Shown in pieces: positions 11,657-21,099 of a DNA stretch of 64,000 nt (the first letter of the stretch is position 1; each line of letters starts with the position of its first letter). Position numbers and translations under genes: made by a program. The stretch comes from Eublepharis macularius (Eukaryota > Chordata > Lepidosauria > Squamata > Eublepharidae): positions 20,866,001 through 20,930,000 of the forward strand of contig NC_072797.1 of NCBI RefSeq assembly GCF_028583425.1. The letters run 5' to 3'. The notes under the pieces are model-generated. The model was given only the letters and a program-made list of their open reading frames with translations, ran no database searches and was not told the origin of the DNA.

Positions 11657-12565
11657 ATGAAGTCAGAATGCCAGCAGGGGGTTGGGGGCTTTCCAGTGTA
11701 TTGCACTGAGTGTCACATGTATGACTATCTGCCTTCTGGTCAGAAGTCCTGGATGTGTGCTCGCTGCAAGGAGCTCCTGGTTCTCAGGGAACGAGTACGT
11801 ACCCTTGAGGCCAAGGTGGCTGACCTGGAGAAGCGGAGACAGTTAGATAGGCACGAGGACAAGATTCTCAGGGACAGGACAGATGTGTCCCACTCTAAAA
11901 ATGGCAGCGTTCTTGTTGTCAAGGAGAATGAGGATCTTGTGGAATCAGGGCACCATATTGAGGATAAGGGGAACATGCCCTCAGAAGGGACCTCTTCTTC
12001 AGTTGGTGAGCAGGTTTCCTTTCGCATCAAGGAACCATCCCTGGGTGGGGCGGGAGGGAGGCTCTTGGTAGTTGGTGATTCGATCCTTAGACAAGTAGAT
12101 AGCTGGGTGGCACAACCGCGTTCTGACCATATGGTGACTTGCCTGCCTGGTGCGAAGGTAGCGGACATTACGCGTGTTATAGATAGGCTGGTAGATAGTG
12201 CTGGGGAAGAGTCAGCGGTCGTGGTCCATGTTGGAACCAACGATGTTGGGAAATGCAGTCGTGAGGTCTTGGAACAAAAATTTAGGCTGTTAGGCAGGAG
12301 ACTCAAGGCCAGGACCTCCAAGGTAGCCTTCTCAGAAGTGCTACCTGTTCCACGCGCAGGGCCAGAGAGACAAACGCAGATCAGGAGTCTCAATGCGTGG
12401 ATGAGACGATGGTGTAGGGAGGAAGGGTTCAAGTTTGTTAGGCACTGGGATTCTTTTTGGGACAAGCGGGAGCTGTACAAGAGAGACGGTCTCCACTTGT
12501 CCCGAGAAGGAACCCGGCTGCTGGCACTTAAAATCAAAAAGGTGGCAGAGCAGTTTTTAAACTAA
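11657..12565 (+). CDS. CR1 ORF1 protein, SGNH esterase-like
   Basis: This is a 302-residue protein. Near the N terminus is a Cys-rich knuckle of the form CxxC...CxxC (CTEC at about residues 16-19 and CARC at about 34-37), followed by a heptad-rich stretch (about 41-65, VRTLEAKVADLEKR) likely to form a coiled coil. The second half is an SGNH/GDSL-type hydrolase fold: VVGDSILRQ at about 137-145 supplies the Ser, HVGTNDVG at about 191-198 is the Asn block, and RDGLHLS at about 276-282 is the Asp-x-x-His block. CR1-clade ORF1 proteins are known to carry such an esterase domain with an N-terminal zinc-binding region, and the protein is thought to bind RNA or membranes during retrotransposition. 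All catalytic blocks are present and the frame is uninterrupted. The first ATG of the open frame was taken as the start. Confidence 0.9.
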   Translation: MKSECQQGVGGFPVYCTECHMYDYLPSGQKSWMCARCKELLVLRERVRTLEAKVADLEKRRQLDRHEDKILRDRTDVSHSKNGSVLVVKENEDLVESGHHIEDKGNMPSEGTSSSVGEQVSFRIKEPSLGGAGGRLLVVGDSILRQVDSWVAQPRSDHMVTCLPGAKVADITRVIDRLVDSAGEESAVVVHVGTNDVGKCSREVLEQKFRLLGRRLKARTSKVAFSEVLPVPRAGPERQTQIRSLNAWMRRWCREEGFKFVRHWDSFWDKRELYKRDGLHLSREGTRLLALKIKKVAEQFLN

Positions 12566-12594
12566 ATGCTAGGGGAAAGCCGACAAGAGATAAA

Positions 12595-15543
12595 GTGTCT
12601 CTGGTTCAGGATGGTTCATCTCAGAGAGATGAAGGGCTAGGTATAACACTTCTACAGGGAGATAGATTAGAGTTGTCAACTGAGATGGAGACAAACAGTG
12701 CAGATGACCTAACTACGTCTCGAGGCAAAGTGTGCCGGGGAAGTTACAGGTGTTTATATACAAATGCTAGAAGTGTCCGAGGTAGAATTGGGGAGCTGGA
12801 ATGTTTAGTGTTGGGCGAATCCATAGACATTGTGGGCATATCAGAAACTTGGTGGGATGAGGAAAATCAGTGGGACACGGTGATTCCTGGATATAAATTA
12901 TATCGGAAGGATAGGGAGGGAAGGGTTGGTGGTGGGGTGGCTCTATATGTCAGAGAAGGTATACATTCCAGTAAGATTGAGAAGGTAACTGAATTAGATT
13001 CGCTTCTGGAAATGCTATGGGTTGAAATTACGGGCCCAAATGGAAACTTAACTGTGGGAGTTTGTTATCGCCCTCCAGATCAGAAAATAGAGGAGGATTA
13101 TAAAATGATGACAGGATTAAAGATGGCTGCTAAACAAAAAAACTGTGTTGTAATGGGTGATTTTAACTACCCACACATTGACTGGGCCAATGGGTGTTCG
13201 AATCGGGGGAGAGAAAGTGAGTTTCTAGACTGTCTCAATGACTGTGCTATGGAACAGATGGTTACAGAACCTACTAGGGGAGAGGTGATCCTGGATTTGG
13301 TCCTCAGTAATGCTGAAGACCTGGTGAGAGATGTAAATGTGATTGCACCACTTGGGAACAGTGACCATAATGTTATTGAGTACAACATATGTATAAATAG
13401 GAAATTGCCAAATAAGACCAACACAGCCATGTTTAACTTCAAAAGGGGTAACTTTTCTGAGATGAGGGGGTACGTGAAGAAGAAACTGAAAGGGAAAGTA
13501 AAAAAGGTCAAAACACTTGGGGAATCTTGGAGACTATTTAAAACTACAATCCTGGAAGCTCAAATTAAATATATACCGCTGGTTAGGAAAGGCACAAATA
13601 GGTTTAGGAAAAGGCCAGCATGGTTAACAAACAATGTAATAGAAGCTGTAAAAGGTAAAAAGGATTCTTTTAGGCAGTGGAAAACTAGTCGGAGTGAGGT
13701 TGATAAAAAGGAGCATAAGCTGTGGCAAAAAAAGTGCAAGTCTGTGATCAGACAGGCAAAAAGGGAATATGAGGAGCATATTGCAAAGAACATAAAGAAA
13801 AACAATAAACAATTCTTTAAATATATTAGAAGTAGGAAACCAGCTAGGGAGGCCGTGGGGCCCTTGGATGACCAAGGCGTAAAAGGATTACTAAAGGGTG
13901 ATAGGGAAATGGCCGAGAAGCTGAATGCGTTCTTTGCTTCTGTCTTCACTGTGGAAGATAAGAAGTGCATGCCCACTCCGGAAGCACTGACTTTGGGAGG
14001 GGTTTTGAAAGACCTGAGTCACATTGAGGTGACGAGAGAGGAGGTTATGCGACTGCTAGATAATTTAAAAACTGATAAATCACCGGGCCCAGATGGCATA
14101 CATCCAAGAGTTCTGAAAGAACTCAAGTGTGAACTTGTAGATCTCCTCACAAAAATATGTAATCTGTCATTAAACTCTGCATCTGTTCCTGAGGACTGGA
14201 AGGTAGCTAATGTTGTCCCCATCTTTAAAAAAGGTTCCAGGGGAGATCCGGGAAATTACAGGCCAGTCAGCCTGACGTCAATACCGGGTAAGTTGGTGGA
14301 AACTATTATCAAAAATAAAATTAGTGGGCACATTGATGACCAAAAGCTGATGAGGAAAACTCAGCATGGGTTCTGTAAGGGAAGATCTTGTCTCACCAAT
14401 CTGTTAGAGTTCTTTGAGGGAGTGAACAAACAAGTGGACAAGGGAGACCCGATAGATATTGTTTATCTTGACTTCCAGAAAGCTTTTGACAAAGTTCCTC
14501 ATCAAAGGCTCCTAAGTAAGCTCAGTAGCTATGGGATAAAGGGCCAAGTCCTCTTGTGGATCGAAAACTGGCTAATTAATAGGAAACAGAGAGTGAGCAT
14601 AAACGGGCACTTCTCACAGTGGAGGGTGGTGAGCAGTGGGGTGCCACAGGGGTCGGTATTGGGTCCAATGCTTTTTAACTTGTTTATTAATGATTTGGAA
14701 TTGGGATTAAGCAGTGAAGTGGCTAAATTTGCAGATGACACGAAATTGTTCAGGGTGGTGAAAGCCAGAGAGGATTGTGAGGCACTCCAAAGGGATCTGT
14801 CGAGGCTAGAAGAGTGGGCATCCATGTGGCAAATGAGGTTCAATGTAGCCAAGTGCAAAGTAATGCACATTGGAACCAAAAATCCAAAATATAAATACAA
14901 GTTGATGGGGTCTGAACTGGCGGAGACTGACCAAGAGAGAGATCTTGGAGTCATGATAGATAACTCACTAAAAACGTCAGCACAGTGTGCGACTGCCATA
15001 AAAAAAGCTAATGCTATGCTAGGGGTTATTAGGAAAGGGATTGAAAACAAATCAGCCGGTATCATAATGCCTCTGTATAAATCGATGGTGAGGCCTCATT
15101 TGGAGTACTGTGTACAGTTCTGGTCGCCACACCTTAAAAAAGATATCATAGCACTGGAAAAAGTACAGAGAAGGGCAACTAAAATGATTAAAGGGTTGGA
15201 ACACTTTCCCTATGAGGAAAGATTGAGGCGATTGGGGCACTTTAGCCTGGAGAAAAGACGACTGAGGGGAGACATGATAGAGGTTTACAAGATAATGCAC
15301 GGGTTAGAGAAGGTCGAGAAAGATGTGTTTTTCTCCCTTTCTCACAATACAAGAACTCGTGGGCACTCTATGAAATTATTGAGCAGTCGGGTTAGAACAG
15401 ATAGAAGAAAATACTACTTTACACAAAGGGTGATAAACACATGGAATTCGTTGCCACAGGAGGTGGTGGCAGCTACAAGCATTGCCAGCTTCAAGAGGGG
15501 ACTGGACAAATATATGGAGCAGAGGTCCATCAGTGGCTATTAG
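12595..15543 (+). CDS. CR1 ORF2: APE endonuclease and reverse transcriptase
   Basis: A 960-980 residue polyprotein. The endonuclease half shows the APE motifs in order: YTNARS, SETWW, GDFNYP and NSDHN. The reverse transcriptase follows with KSPGPDGIHP, GNYRPVSL, YLDFQKAFD, GVPQGSVLGPMLFN and the catalytic FADDTKLF. The CR1-type C-terminal block contains LVRPHLEYCVQFW and EKVQRRATKMIKG. The enzyme nicks target DNA and copies its RNA there. The open frame reaches upstream past 12595 into ORF1, and 12595 itself is a GTG. The first in-frame ATG is 12685, so the true start is uncertain. ORF2 lies in a different frame from ORF1, only about 30-120 bp downstream of its stop. No internal stop or frameshift is present. 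Confidence 0.93.
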   Translation: MSLVQDGSSQRDEGLGITLLQGDRLELSTEMETNSADDLTTSRGKVCRGSYRCLYTNARSVRGRIGELECLVLGESIDIVGISETWWDEENQWDTVIPGYKLYRKDREGRVGGGVALYVREGIHSSKIEKVTELDSLLEMLWVEITGPNGNLTVGVCYRPPDQKIEEDYKMMTGLKMAAKQKNCVVMGDFNYPHIDWANGCSNRGRESEFLDCLNDCAMEQMVTEPTRGEVILDLVLSNAEDLVRDVNVIAPLGNSDHNVIEYNICINRKLPNKTNTAMFNFKRGNFSEMRGYVKKKLKGKVKKVKTLGESWRLFKTTILEAQIKYIPLVRKGTNRFRKRPAWLTNNVIEAVKGKKDSFRQWKTSRSEVDKKEHKLWQKKCKSVIRQAKREYEEHIAKNIKKNNKQFFKYIRSRKPAREAVGPLDDQGVKGLLKGDREMAEKLNAFFASVFTVEDKKCMPTPEALTLGGVLKDLSHIEVTREEVMRLLDNLKTDKSPGPDGIHPRVLKELKCELVDLLTKICNLSLNSASVPEDWKVANVVPIFKKGSRGDPGNYRPVSLTSIPGKLVETIIKNKISGHIDDQKLMRKTQHGFCKGRSCLTNLLEFFEGVNKQVDKGDPIDIVYLDFQKAFDKVPHQRLLSKLSSYGIKGQVLLWIENWLINRKQRVSINGHFSQWRVVSSGVPQGSVLGPMLFNLFINDLELGLSSEVAKFADDTKLFRVVKAREDCEALQRDLSRLEEWASMWQMRFNVAKCKVMHIGTKNPKYKYKLMGSELAETDQERDLGVMIDNSLKTSAQCATAIKKANAMLGVIRKGIENKSAGIIMPLYKSMVRPHLEYCVQFWSPHLKKDIIALEKVQRRATKMIKGLEHFPYEERLRRLGHFSLEKRRLRGDMIEVYKIMHGLEKVEKDVFFSLSHNTRTRGHSMKLLSSRVRTDRRKYYFTQRVINTWNSLPQEVVAATSIASFKRGLDKYMEQRSISGY

Positions 15544-16102
15544 CCACAGGAGATAGATGGTATTCTCTTTGTGGGGAGGTGGTGCTCTGTTGTCTTGGTG
15601 CTGGAAGGAAGGCAGTGGGAGGGCTTCTGGTGTCCTGGCCTCACTGACAGTCCTTTAGATGGCACTGGATTTCTAGCCACTGTGTGTGACAGAATGTTGG
15701 ACTGGATGGGCCACTGGCCTGATCCAACATGGCTTTGCTTATGTTCTTATGTTCTTATGTACATTCAGCTGAGAAAAGCTGGAGTGCGCGAGCTTGCATT
15801 TGTGAACCAGCCCTCAGATACTGTAACCTGATTTACTTCCCAGCTACAGCCAGCCACCTACACCCACAAAAAGACACTCCTGAGAGCTGGGGACTGTCAG
15901 GAATGCCTTGGGATAGAGAGTTAAGCTAGCGATGCGCTACTCAGACAGGGTCATGGACCAAAATGGATCCTGAGACGAGCAAAGCGAGCCATCCAGTGGC
16001 ATCTCCTGACTTTATAATGGCCCATATCACTGAGTTCAGTTGCTTATGTATGTGAAACCTATTTGACAAAATAAAATAGCTCAGCCCCATACCTTGATCT
16101 TG

Positions 16103-16500
16103 AACACATGAACACACAGAAAGCTGCCTTATACTGAATCAGGCCGTTTTCACACAGCCATGCGCCCAGAAGATCACGCAAAACTCAGGGCATAAAAGCG
16201 TCTTCCTAGTGCGATTTCCCTGCACGATCCCATTTAATAGCACTTTTTCTGACATCATCAGGTCATTAAAGTGCCGGGAAGGTACTGCTTCATGCTGTGA
16301 GTTTGCGCAATCTCCTGGGGTGCGTGTGAAAACGGCCTCAGACCATCGGTCCATCAAGGCCATATTGTCTTCTCAGACTGCCAACAGCTCTGCACGGACT
16401 CAGGTCTTCCACATCACCAGTCGCCTGATCTTTTTAGATATTGAATCTCAGACCTTCTGCATGCCAAGTAGATTCTGTACTACTGAGCCACAGCCCTTTC
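16103..16500 (-). repeat. tRNA-Ala-like SINE, split by a MITE
   Basis: The right part (16341-16500), read on the - strand, carries a tRNA-like promoter: GTGGCTCAGTAGTACAGAAT then CTTGGCATGCAGAAGGTC, similar to tRNA-Ala. The left part (16103-16141) is the SINE's other end, AAGCTGCCTTATACTGAATC. The halves are separated by the element at 16142-16337. Other copies lie at 29366 (+), 31238 (-) and 63580 (-). Confidence 0.7.
16142..16337. mobile_element. MITE with GGCCGTTTTCACAC ends inside a SINE
   Basis: The inverted ends are GGCCGTTTTCACAC and GTGTGAAAACGGCC, and TCA is duplicated at 16139-16141 and 16338-16340. Removing it rejoins the SINE consensus (ACTGAATCA then GACCATCGGTCCATC), which is good evidence for the exact boundaries. 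The 3-bp duplication suggests a Harbinger-like transposase. Confidence 0.8.
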
Positions 16501-16537
16501 CACTTACTTCTAAAATTCAGGACTCTAGATTAGAACA

Positions 16538-16738
16538 AAATAGTAAAGAGTCCAGCAGCACCTTAAAGACTAACCAACTTTCTTGTAGCATAAGCTTTCG
16601 AGAACCACAGCTCTCTTCATCAGATGCATCTCGAAAGCTTATGCTACAATAAAGTTGGTTAATCTTTAAGGTGCTACTGGACTCTTTACTATTTTGCAAC
16701 AACAGACTAACTGGCTAACTCCTCTGGATCCATAAGCA
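16538..16738. mobile_element. Palindromic retroposon unit, 12-bp target duplication
   Basis: TAGATTAGAACA occurs at 16526-16537 and 16739-16750, exactly bounding a 201-bp unit. Inside, GAGTCCAGCAGCACCTTAAA on the left is matched inverted by the block before GGACTCTTTAC on the right, and GCATAAGCTTTCGAGA is matched inverted by TCTCGAAAGCTTATGC. An extra asymmetric tail (AACAGACTAACTGGCTAACT) lies only at the right. The same unit occurs at 21968, 29545-30385, 50155, 56873 and 63500. I suspect a Penelope-like origin because inverted terminal repeats are known there, but this is not proven. Confidence 0.65.
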
Positions 16739-16750
16739 TAGATTAGAACA

Positions 16751-17814
16751 GTAATACTCCGTTAAGGACCAGTGTATACAGTCGGCAAAAACGAGCCATA
16801 AAGTGCTGTCTGGACTCTGTCGCTTCAGGCTGTTGGATTGCTTCTGCTTGTTTAAACGCTCCCAGCACATGGAGAAATCCGAGCACATGTCAGGGGAAAG
16901 AATAGAGCGAGTCTTTCTCCCCCACAATGTTATTTTTCTATGTTTATGGAGGCACATACAGCCATATAATACTCCCCACAGATTGATGGGGGAGTTATCC
17001 TTTGATTCTGCTGACTGTATAAACTGGCCCTCAGTTAAGGGATTCTTCTATCAGTTTTTGTACTTGCTGGAGTTGCCAGCCGTCCCAGTCCTGGAAGAAT
17101 ATATCTCCTTAGAATATTGTGCTTCTATTGCTTCCCCCCCCCCCCCGCACCATTTGTGGCCATAAAACTTTTACAATCAACAGTAGCCTGCTATGCGAGG
17201 AGTATCTAACGTGTCTAACTGGCTTAGCAGCTTCTGAAACCTGATTTCCCTAGCAAGTATTTAAAACAAGCCCAGGGTGAGGAAGAGAGTCGGGATTTTA
17301 GGGACTTTCCCCTTCCGCATGAAACCTTCCTCTCAAAGAGATGAAAGCCAGTCATGACCAATTAGGACTAGCTCTGAGCTCATCAAGAAAGGCATTTTCT
17401 TTTCAAAGGAAGCATTGTTATGAAGTCTGCATTGAGCAAAAAAAAAATTAAACTAAGATAGACTGCTGTGTGAATACAAAGTACAGAATTTTAACTGATA
17501 CTTACTGGTATGAACAGATTATTTTACCCTATATTAATTTAGCACACCTTACTAGATATATTTATAAATCAATGGTTCCAGACCCTTCAGTTAAATACTT
17601 TGAAAGATCATTGGTCTCAGTGGAGAAAGTTCTGTACTTCTTTCCCAGTGAAATCACTGAGACTTCAAAGTACATAACTGTGGCTAGATTTTATTTTTTA
17701 ATTTAGGGACTAAGTACTCTTTTCATACATAATTTTCTAGCGAAAGCCCTTGTCTATCTAGTTTGCAAATACGATTCTTTTGCCCCTTCTTTATTTTTGT
17801 TCGATTAACTCTTT
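16751..17814. other. Intergenic, no gene seen
   Basis: No exon recognised. An inverted pair of words (CATAAAGTGCTG... and TTATACAGTCAGC...) and a poly-C run at about 17137-17148 are visible, and nothing else can be assigned. Confidence 0.45.
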
Positions 17815-17822
17815 TCAGTCAC

Positions 17823-18078
17823 CAGGGCTTTTTTTCAGCTGGAACGCAGTGGAACAGAGTTCCGGAACCTCTTGAAAATGGTCACATGGCTGGTGGTCCC
17901 GCCCCCTGATCTCCAGACAGAGGGGAGCTTAGATTGCCCTCCATGCGACTGGCGTGGAGGGCAATCTAAGCTCCCCTCTGTCTGGAGATTAGGGGGCGGG
18001 ACCACCAGCCATGTGACCATTTTCTCCTAGGGCAACCCACTGAGTTCCACCACCGCTTTTCTCAGAAAAAAAGTCCTG
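17823..18078. mobile_element. CAGGGCTTTTTTTC hAT MITE, copy 1
   Basis: The termini are CAGGGCTTTTTTTC and GAAAAAAAGTCCTG, flanked by near-identical 8-bp direct repeats (TCAGTCAC at 17815-17822 and TAAGTCAC at 18079-18086), which is the hAT superfamily signature. The interior is a long palindrome with AATGGTCACATGGCTGGTGG and GAGGGCAATCTAAGCTCCCC. It has no coding capacity. Confidence 0.85.
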
Positions 18079-18109
18079 TAAGTCACTATGTTTTATCATG
18101 CATATTGGG

Positions 18110-18330
18110 AGCTCATACTATGGAACCCTCCTGATATACGTGGTTGCCATTTTGTCTGAAAGGGGCTATGTGCGTATTTTCATTCTTGGTACACACGTAC
18201 CAGAACCTAGGGGTTTGATTCTCATGTACGAAAATAAAAATTCTCTCCTTCATTGCCCCTTACAGACAAAATGGCAATTTTGAGTATCAGGAGGGTCATA
18301 TATGTGCTATTGATGTGTGCAGTTCCCAGG
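18110..18330. mobile_element. Palindromic MITE, unclassified
   Basis: CTCCTGATATACGTGGTTGCC and CAAAATGGCAATTTTGAGTATCAGGAG-type blocks face each other around 18128-18165 and 18265-18295. The outer ends are eroded and no target duplication is evident. Confidence 0.45.
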
Positions 18331-19481
18331 CTGCCATATATGTGATGGAAAAGAGCTGTTCTTTGAACAGTTTGTTGCTTTTCTCCAGATTTCCCCTGAT
18401 TTTTAAAAAAAGAATCACACATTTTCTCTGTGCTGTAAGGCCAACTCAGATGGCCCAAGGTACTTTGCCAATCCAAGATTCCAAAGGGCATGGGGTGTGA
18501 AGAGAGACGGTAGGCCCACCTACCCTGTCAAAACTCCAGCCCACATTACCGGTGGCTAGAAGGAAAACAAGCCACAGTGGGGGTGTCTAGCACTGCTGGA
18601 GTTCACCTTCCTGGTGGTACAAATTGGAAAAACAATGGGGCTGCGCCTGTCACTTCCTCCTGCATCACTAAGAAGCCAGGAGGACTAAGGTGACCTGTTA
18701 GGGACATTGTTATTGGGTCACCTCTTCATCCCAGGTGGTGGAGGTGCAGGCAACAGAGGGGGCTGAGCTGCCTTCTCCCACACTGACGCTGGCCAGGATC
18801 CAAAAGGAGTTTCGCTGGAGTTTGCCTTGGACTCTGGCAGCACTGGGGGAGATCGGGCAGGCAGCAACAGGGGCAAGCCATGTTCATCATGATTTCTCAT
18901 GCCTCTCTTAAAATTGCAGTGCCCCAAGCACACCACAAACCTGGGCCCTTTGTGTAGTGAACTGGCACCCAGACTGGATGTGGACCAGATATTTCACATT
19001 TCCCTTGGGCTAGACTTGCCAGAAATCTCCCATGAAAACTAAAATAAGGTTGACGACTGAAAACAGTCACTTCTCTTCTTCTGTGCTTTGCCTAACCTGT
19101 TTCCTCTAGTACAGCCAGAAAGGTGGTCATCTAATCTTGATTTTCTCCACTTCAAATCTTTCCATTCCTTTGTCTTTTACACAAACACCACCTATCAGGT
19201 GGGGTACCAAGAGAGATTATCTCAGAAGATTTTGTTGACTGGGCAGTTTCATATCAGGCAACACGGTCCTTGAGATTCCAGGCCCCAGGTCTTGGAGGGA
19301 TTTATGGGTCAAATCCAGCGTTTTGAATTGCAGCCAGAAACAAACCAGCAGTGTGTGGAGGGGGAGGGGGTTGTTTTCAAGATGTTTACTATGAGGGAAT
19401 GTAACTGATTAGTAGCTGGCCTCCGTACTATCACTATTGTAAACACTTTCCACTGGTATCCTCCTAGATATAACAACAATA

Positions 19482-19503
19482 ATGATGATGATGATGATGA
19501 TGA
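19482..19503. repeat. (ATG)n microsatellite and (AAC)n tract
   Basis: About seven ATG/GAT units followed by AAC repeats at 19504-19520. The AAC part is the 3' tail of the adjoining minus-strand SINE. Confidence 0.85.
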
Positions 19504-19517
19504 CAACGACAACAACA

Positions 19518-19762
19518 ACATTCAATTTATATACTGCCTATCAGGATGACTTAACACCCATTCAGAGCGGTTTACAAAGTATGTCATTATTATCCCCACA
19601 ACAGCAAACACCCTGTGAAGTGGGTGGGGCTGAGAGAGCTCCAGATTGCTGTGACTGGCCCAAGGTCACCCAGCTGGCTTCAAGTGGAGGAGTGGGGAAT
19701 CAAACCCAGCTCTCCAGATTAGAGTCCCGCGCTCTAGTCTTAACCACTACACCAAACTCAGT
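19518..19762 (-). repeat. tRNA-derived SINE (family A)
   Basis: Read on the - strand it starts at GTTTGGTGTAGTGGTTAAG and ends with TATAAATTGAATGTTGTTG. It is nearly full length and similar to the other family A copies. Confidence 0.8.
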
Positions 19763-19954
19763 TTTACAGGCATACACACCTGTTGCAAGATCACCTTTTT
19801 TTCCCTCAGGAGAGATCTCATCTGGTGTACCAACCTATGTTGATAAATGTACTTTGAACCATAGACCACACTTGGGCAGCCATAAATAAAGCTGGAAGTG
19901 ATAAACCTTACCCTTAACAGAGTATTCAACCCCCGCATCTAGAACATGTTAAAC

Positions 19955-20510
19955 ATGTTTGGTGTAGTGGTTAAGAGCGTGGGACTCTAATCTGGAGAGC
20001 TGAGTTTGATTCCTCACTCCTCCACTTGAAGCCAGCTGGGTGACCTTGGGTCAGTCACAGCTTTTCGGAGCTCTCTCAGTCCCACCCACCTAACAGAGTG
20101 TTTTGTTGTGGGCAGGGCTTTTTTTCTGGGAAAAGAGGTGGCGGAACTCAATAATGGAACTCAGGACCGCACAATGACGTCACTTTGGGTCAGGTGGAAC
20201 AAGGGGAGAGTTTTTTAAAGTTTAAATCGTCCTTGGTGAAAATGGTCACATAGCTGGTGGCCCTGCCCCCTGATCTCCAGACAGCACACGGAGGGCAATC
20301 TAAACTCCCCGCTGTCTGGAGCTCAGGGGGCGGGGCCACCGGCCATGTGGCTATTTTCAAGAGGTGCCGGAACTCCGTTCCCCCGCGTTCCTGCTGAAAA
20401 AAAGCCCTGGTTGTGGGGATAATAATAATATACTTTGTAAACTGCTCTGAGTGGGTGTTAAGTCATCCTGAAGGGCGGTATATAAATTGAATGTTGTTGT
20501 TGTTGCTGTT
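19955..20510 (+). repeat. tRNA-derived SINE (family A), split by a hAT element
   Basis: The head begins GTTTGGTGTAGTGGTTAAG and the tail ends TATAAATTGAATGTTGTTG. The SINE is interrupted at 20113-20409. On either side the sequence joins cleanly across one copy of GTTGTGGG. Confidence 0.85.
20113..20409. mobile_element. CAGGGCTTTTTTTC hAT MITE, copy 2
   Basis: Bounded by a perfect 8-bp duplication, GTTGTGGG (20105-20112 and 20410-20417), inside a SINE. The ends are CAGGGCTTTTTTTC and GAAAAAAAGCCCTG. The empty-site sequence is known from other copies of the SINE, so this insertion is unambiguous. Confidence 0.92.
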
Positions 20511-20567
20511 ACATCTCCATGGCCAACTGCACCATCTGCTAACAACATTCATCTCGTTCTGACACCT

Positions 20568-20790
20568 GGAGTGGTGTAGTGGTTAGAACATCAGACTAGG
20601 ATGTGGGAGACCCAGGTTCGAATCCCTGTTCTCACTGGATGATCTTGGGCCAGTCACACACTCTGAGCCTAACTTACTCCACAGATCTGTTGTGAGGATA
20701 AAATGGAGGAGAGAAGAAAGACATAAGCCACTTTGGGTCCCCATTGGAAAGAAAGGCAGGGATATAAATGAAGTTTTAAAAAAAGTTAAT
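20568..20790 (+). repeat. tRNA-derived SINE (family B)
   Basis: Head GAGTGGTGTAGTGGTTAGAA with B-box GGTTCGAATCCC. Then CTTGGGCCAGTCACACACTC, GGATAAAATGGAGGAGAG and the tail GGCAGGGATATAAATGAAGT. A well-preserved copy. Confidence 0.85.
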
Positions 20791-20994
20791 CTTATCTGGA
20801 CTGAGATTCATTTTATTAGCACAGCAATGGGGCTGCAGCACTTTTTCAGCCAATTGTTTTTTTTTAACAATTTGACTGATTAAAAAGGCCCAGACAGTAT
20901 TCAAGGTAGGCACCGTGCTAGCAAAGTCATTCCTCCTCCTCTCCCAAAAGGGACTAGGATACCTCTTCTAAAAAGCTTCCTCCAATAATGCATA

Positions 20995-21080
20995 AACATA
21001 CATACATACATGCCATCAACTCGCAACTGACTTATAGCAACCCCAGCAAGGGGTTTTCAAAGCAAGTGAGAAGCACAGGG
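20995..21080 (-). repeat. BovB/RTE-type tail fragment
   Basis: GCCATCAACTCGCAACTGAC and CTTATAGCAACCCCAGCAAG match the BovB-derived tail also seen at 4525 and 56815. Confidence 0.5.
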
Positions 21081-21099
21081 ATTGACATTAATTAAATCA

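Larger units (their letters stand above)
11250..15760 (+). mobile_element. Full-length CR1 LINE with both ORFs open
   Basis: An apparently complete CR1 retrotransposon of about 4.5 kb. It has a 5' UTR of about 400 bp with a G/T-rich part, ORF1 (11657-12565), ORF2 ending at 15543, a short 3' UTR, and a TTCTTATG-type terminal repeat (about 15740-15760). Neither frame contains an internal stop, which is rare because most CR1 copies are 5'-truncated. I found no convincing target duplication, as is usual for CR1. The 5' edge is placed by where the leader-like sequence begins and may be off by some tens of bases. Both frames being open suggests a young copy that may have been capable of retrotransposition. 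Confidence 0.9.

Noticed and set aside
11740-12537. 265-codon frame on the - strand opposite CR1 ORF1
   Set aside because: It mirrors the ORF1 coding region and has no domain of its own, so it is a codon-structure shadow.
19955-20050. tRNA genes at the SINE heads
   Set aside because: A and B boxes are present but no intact acceptor stem or anticodon arm can be folded by eye. The copies share a long common body, as SINEs do.
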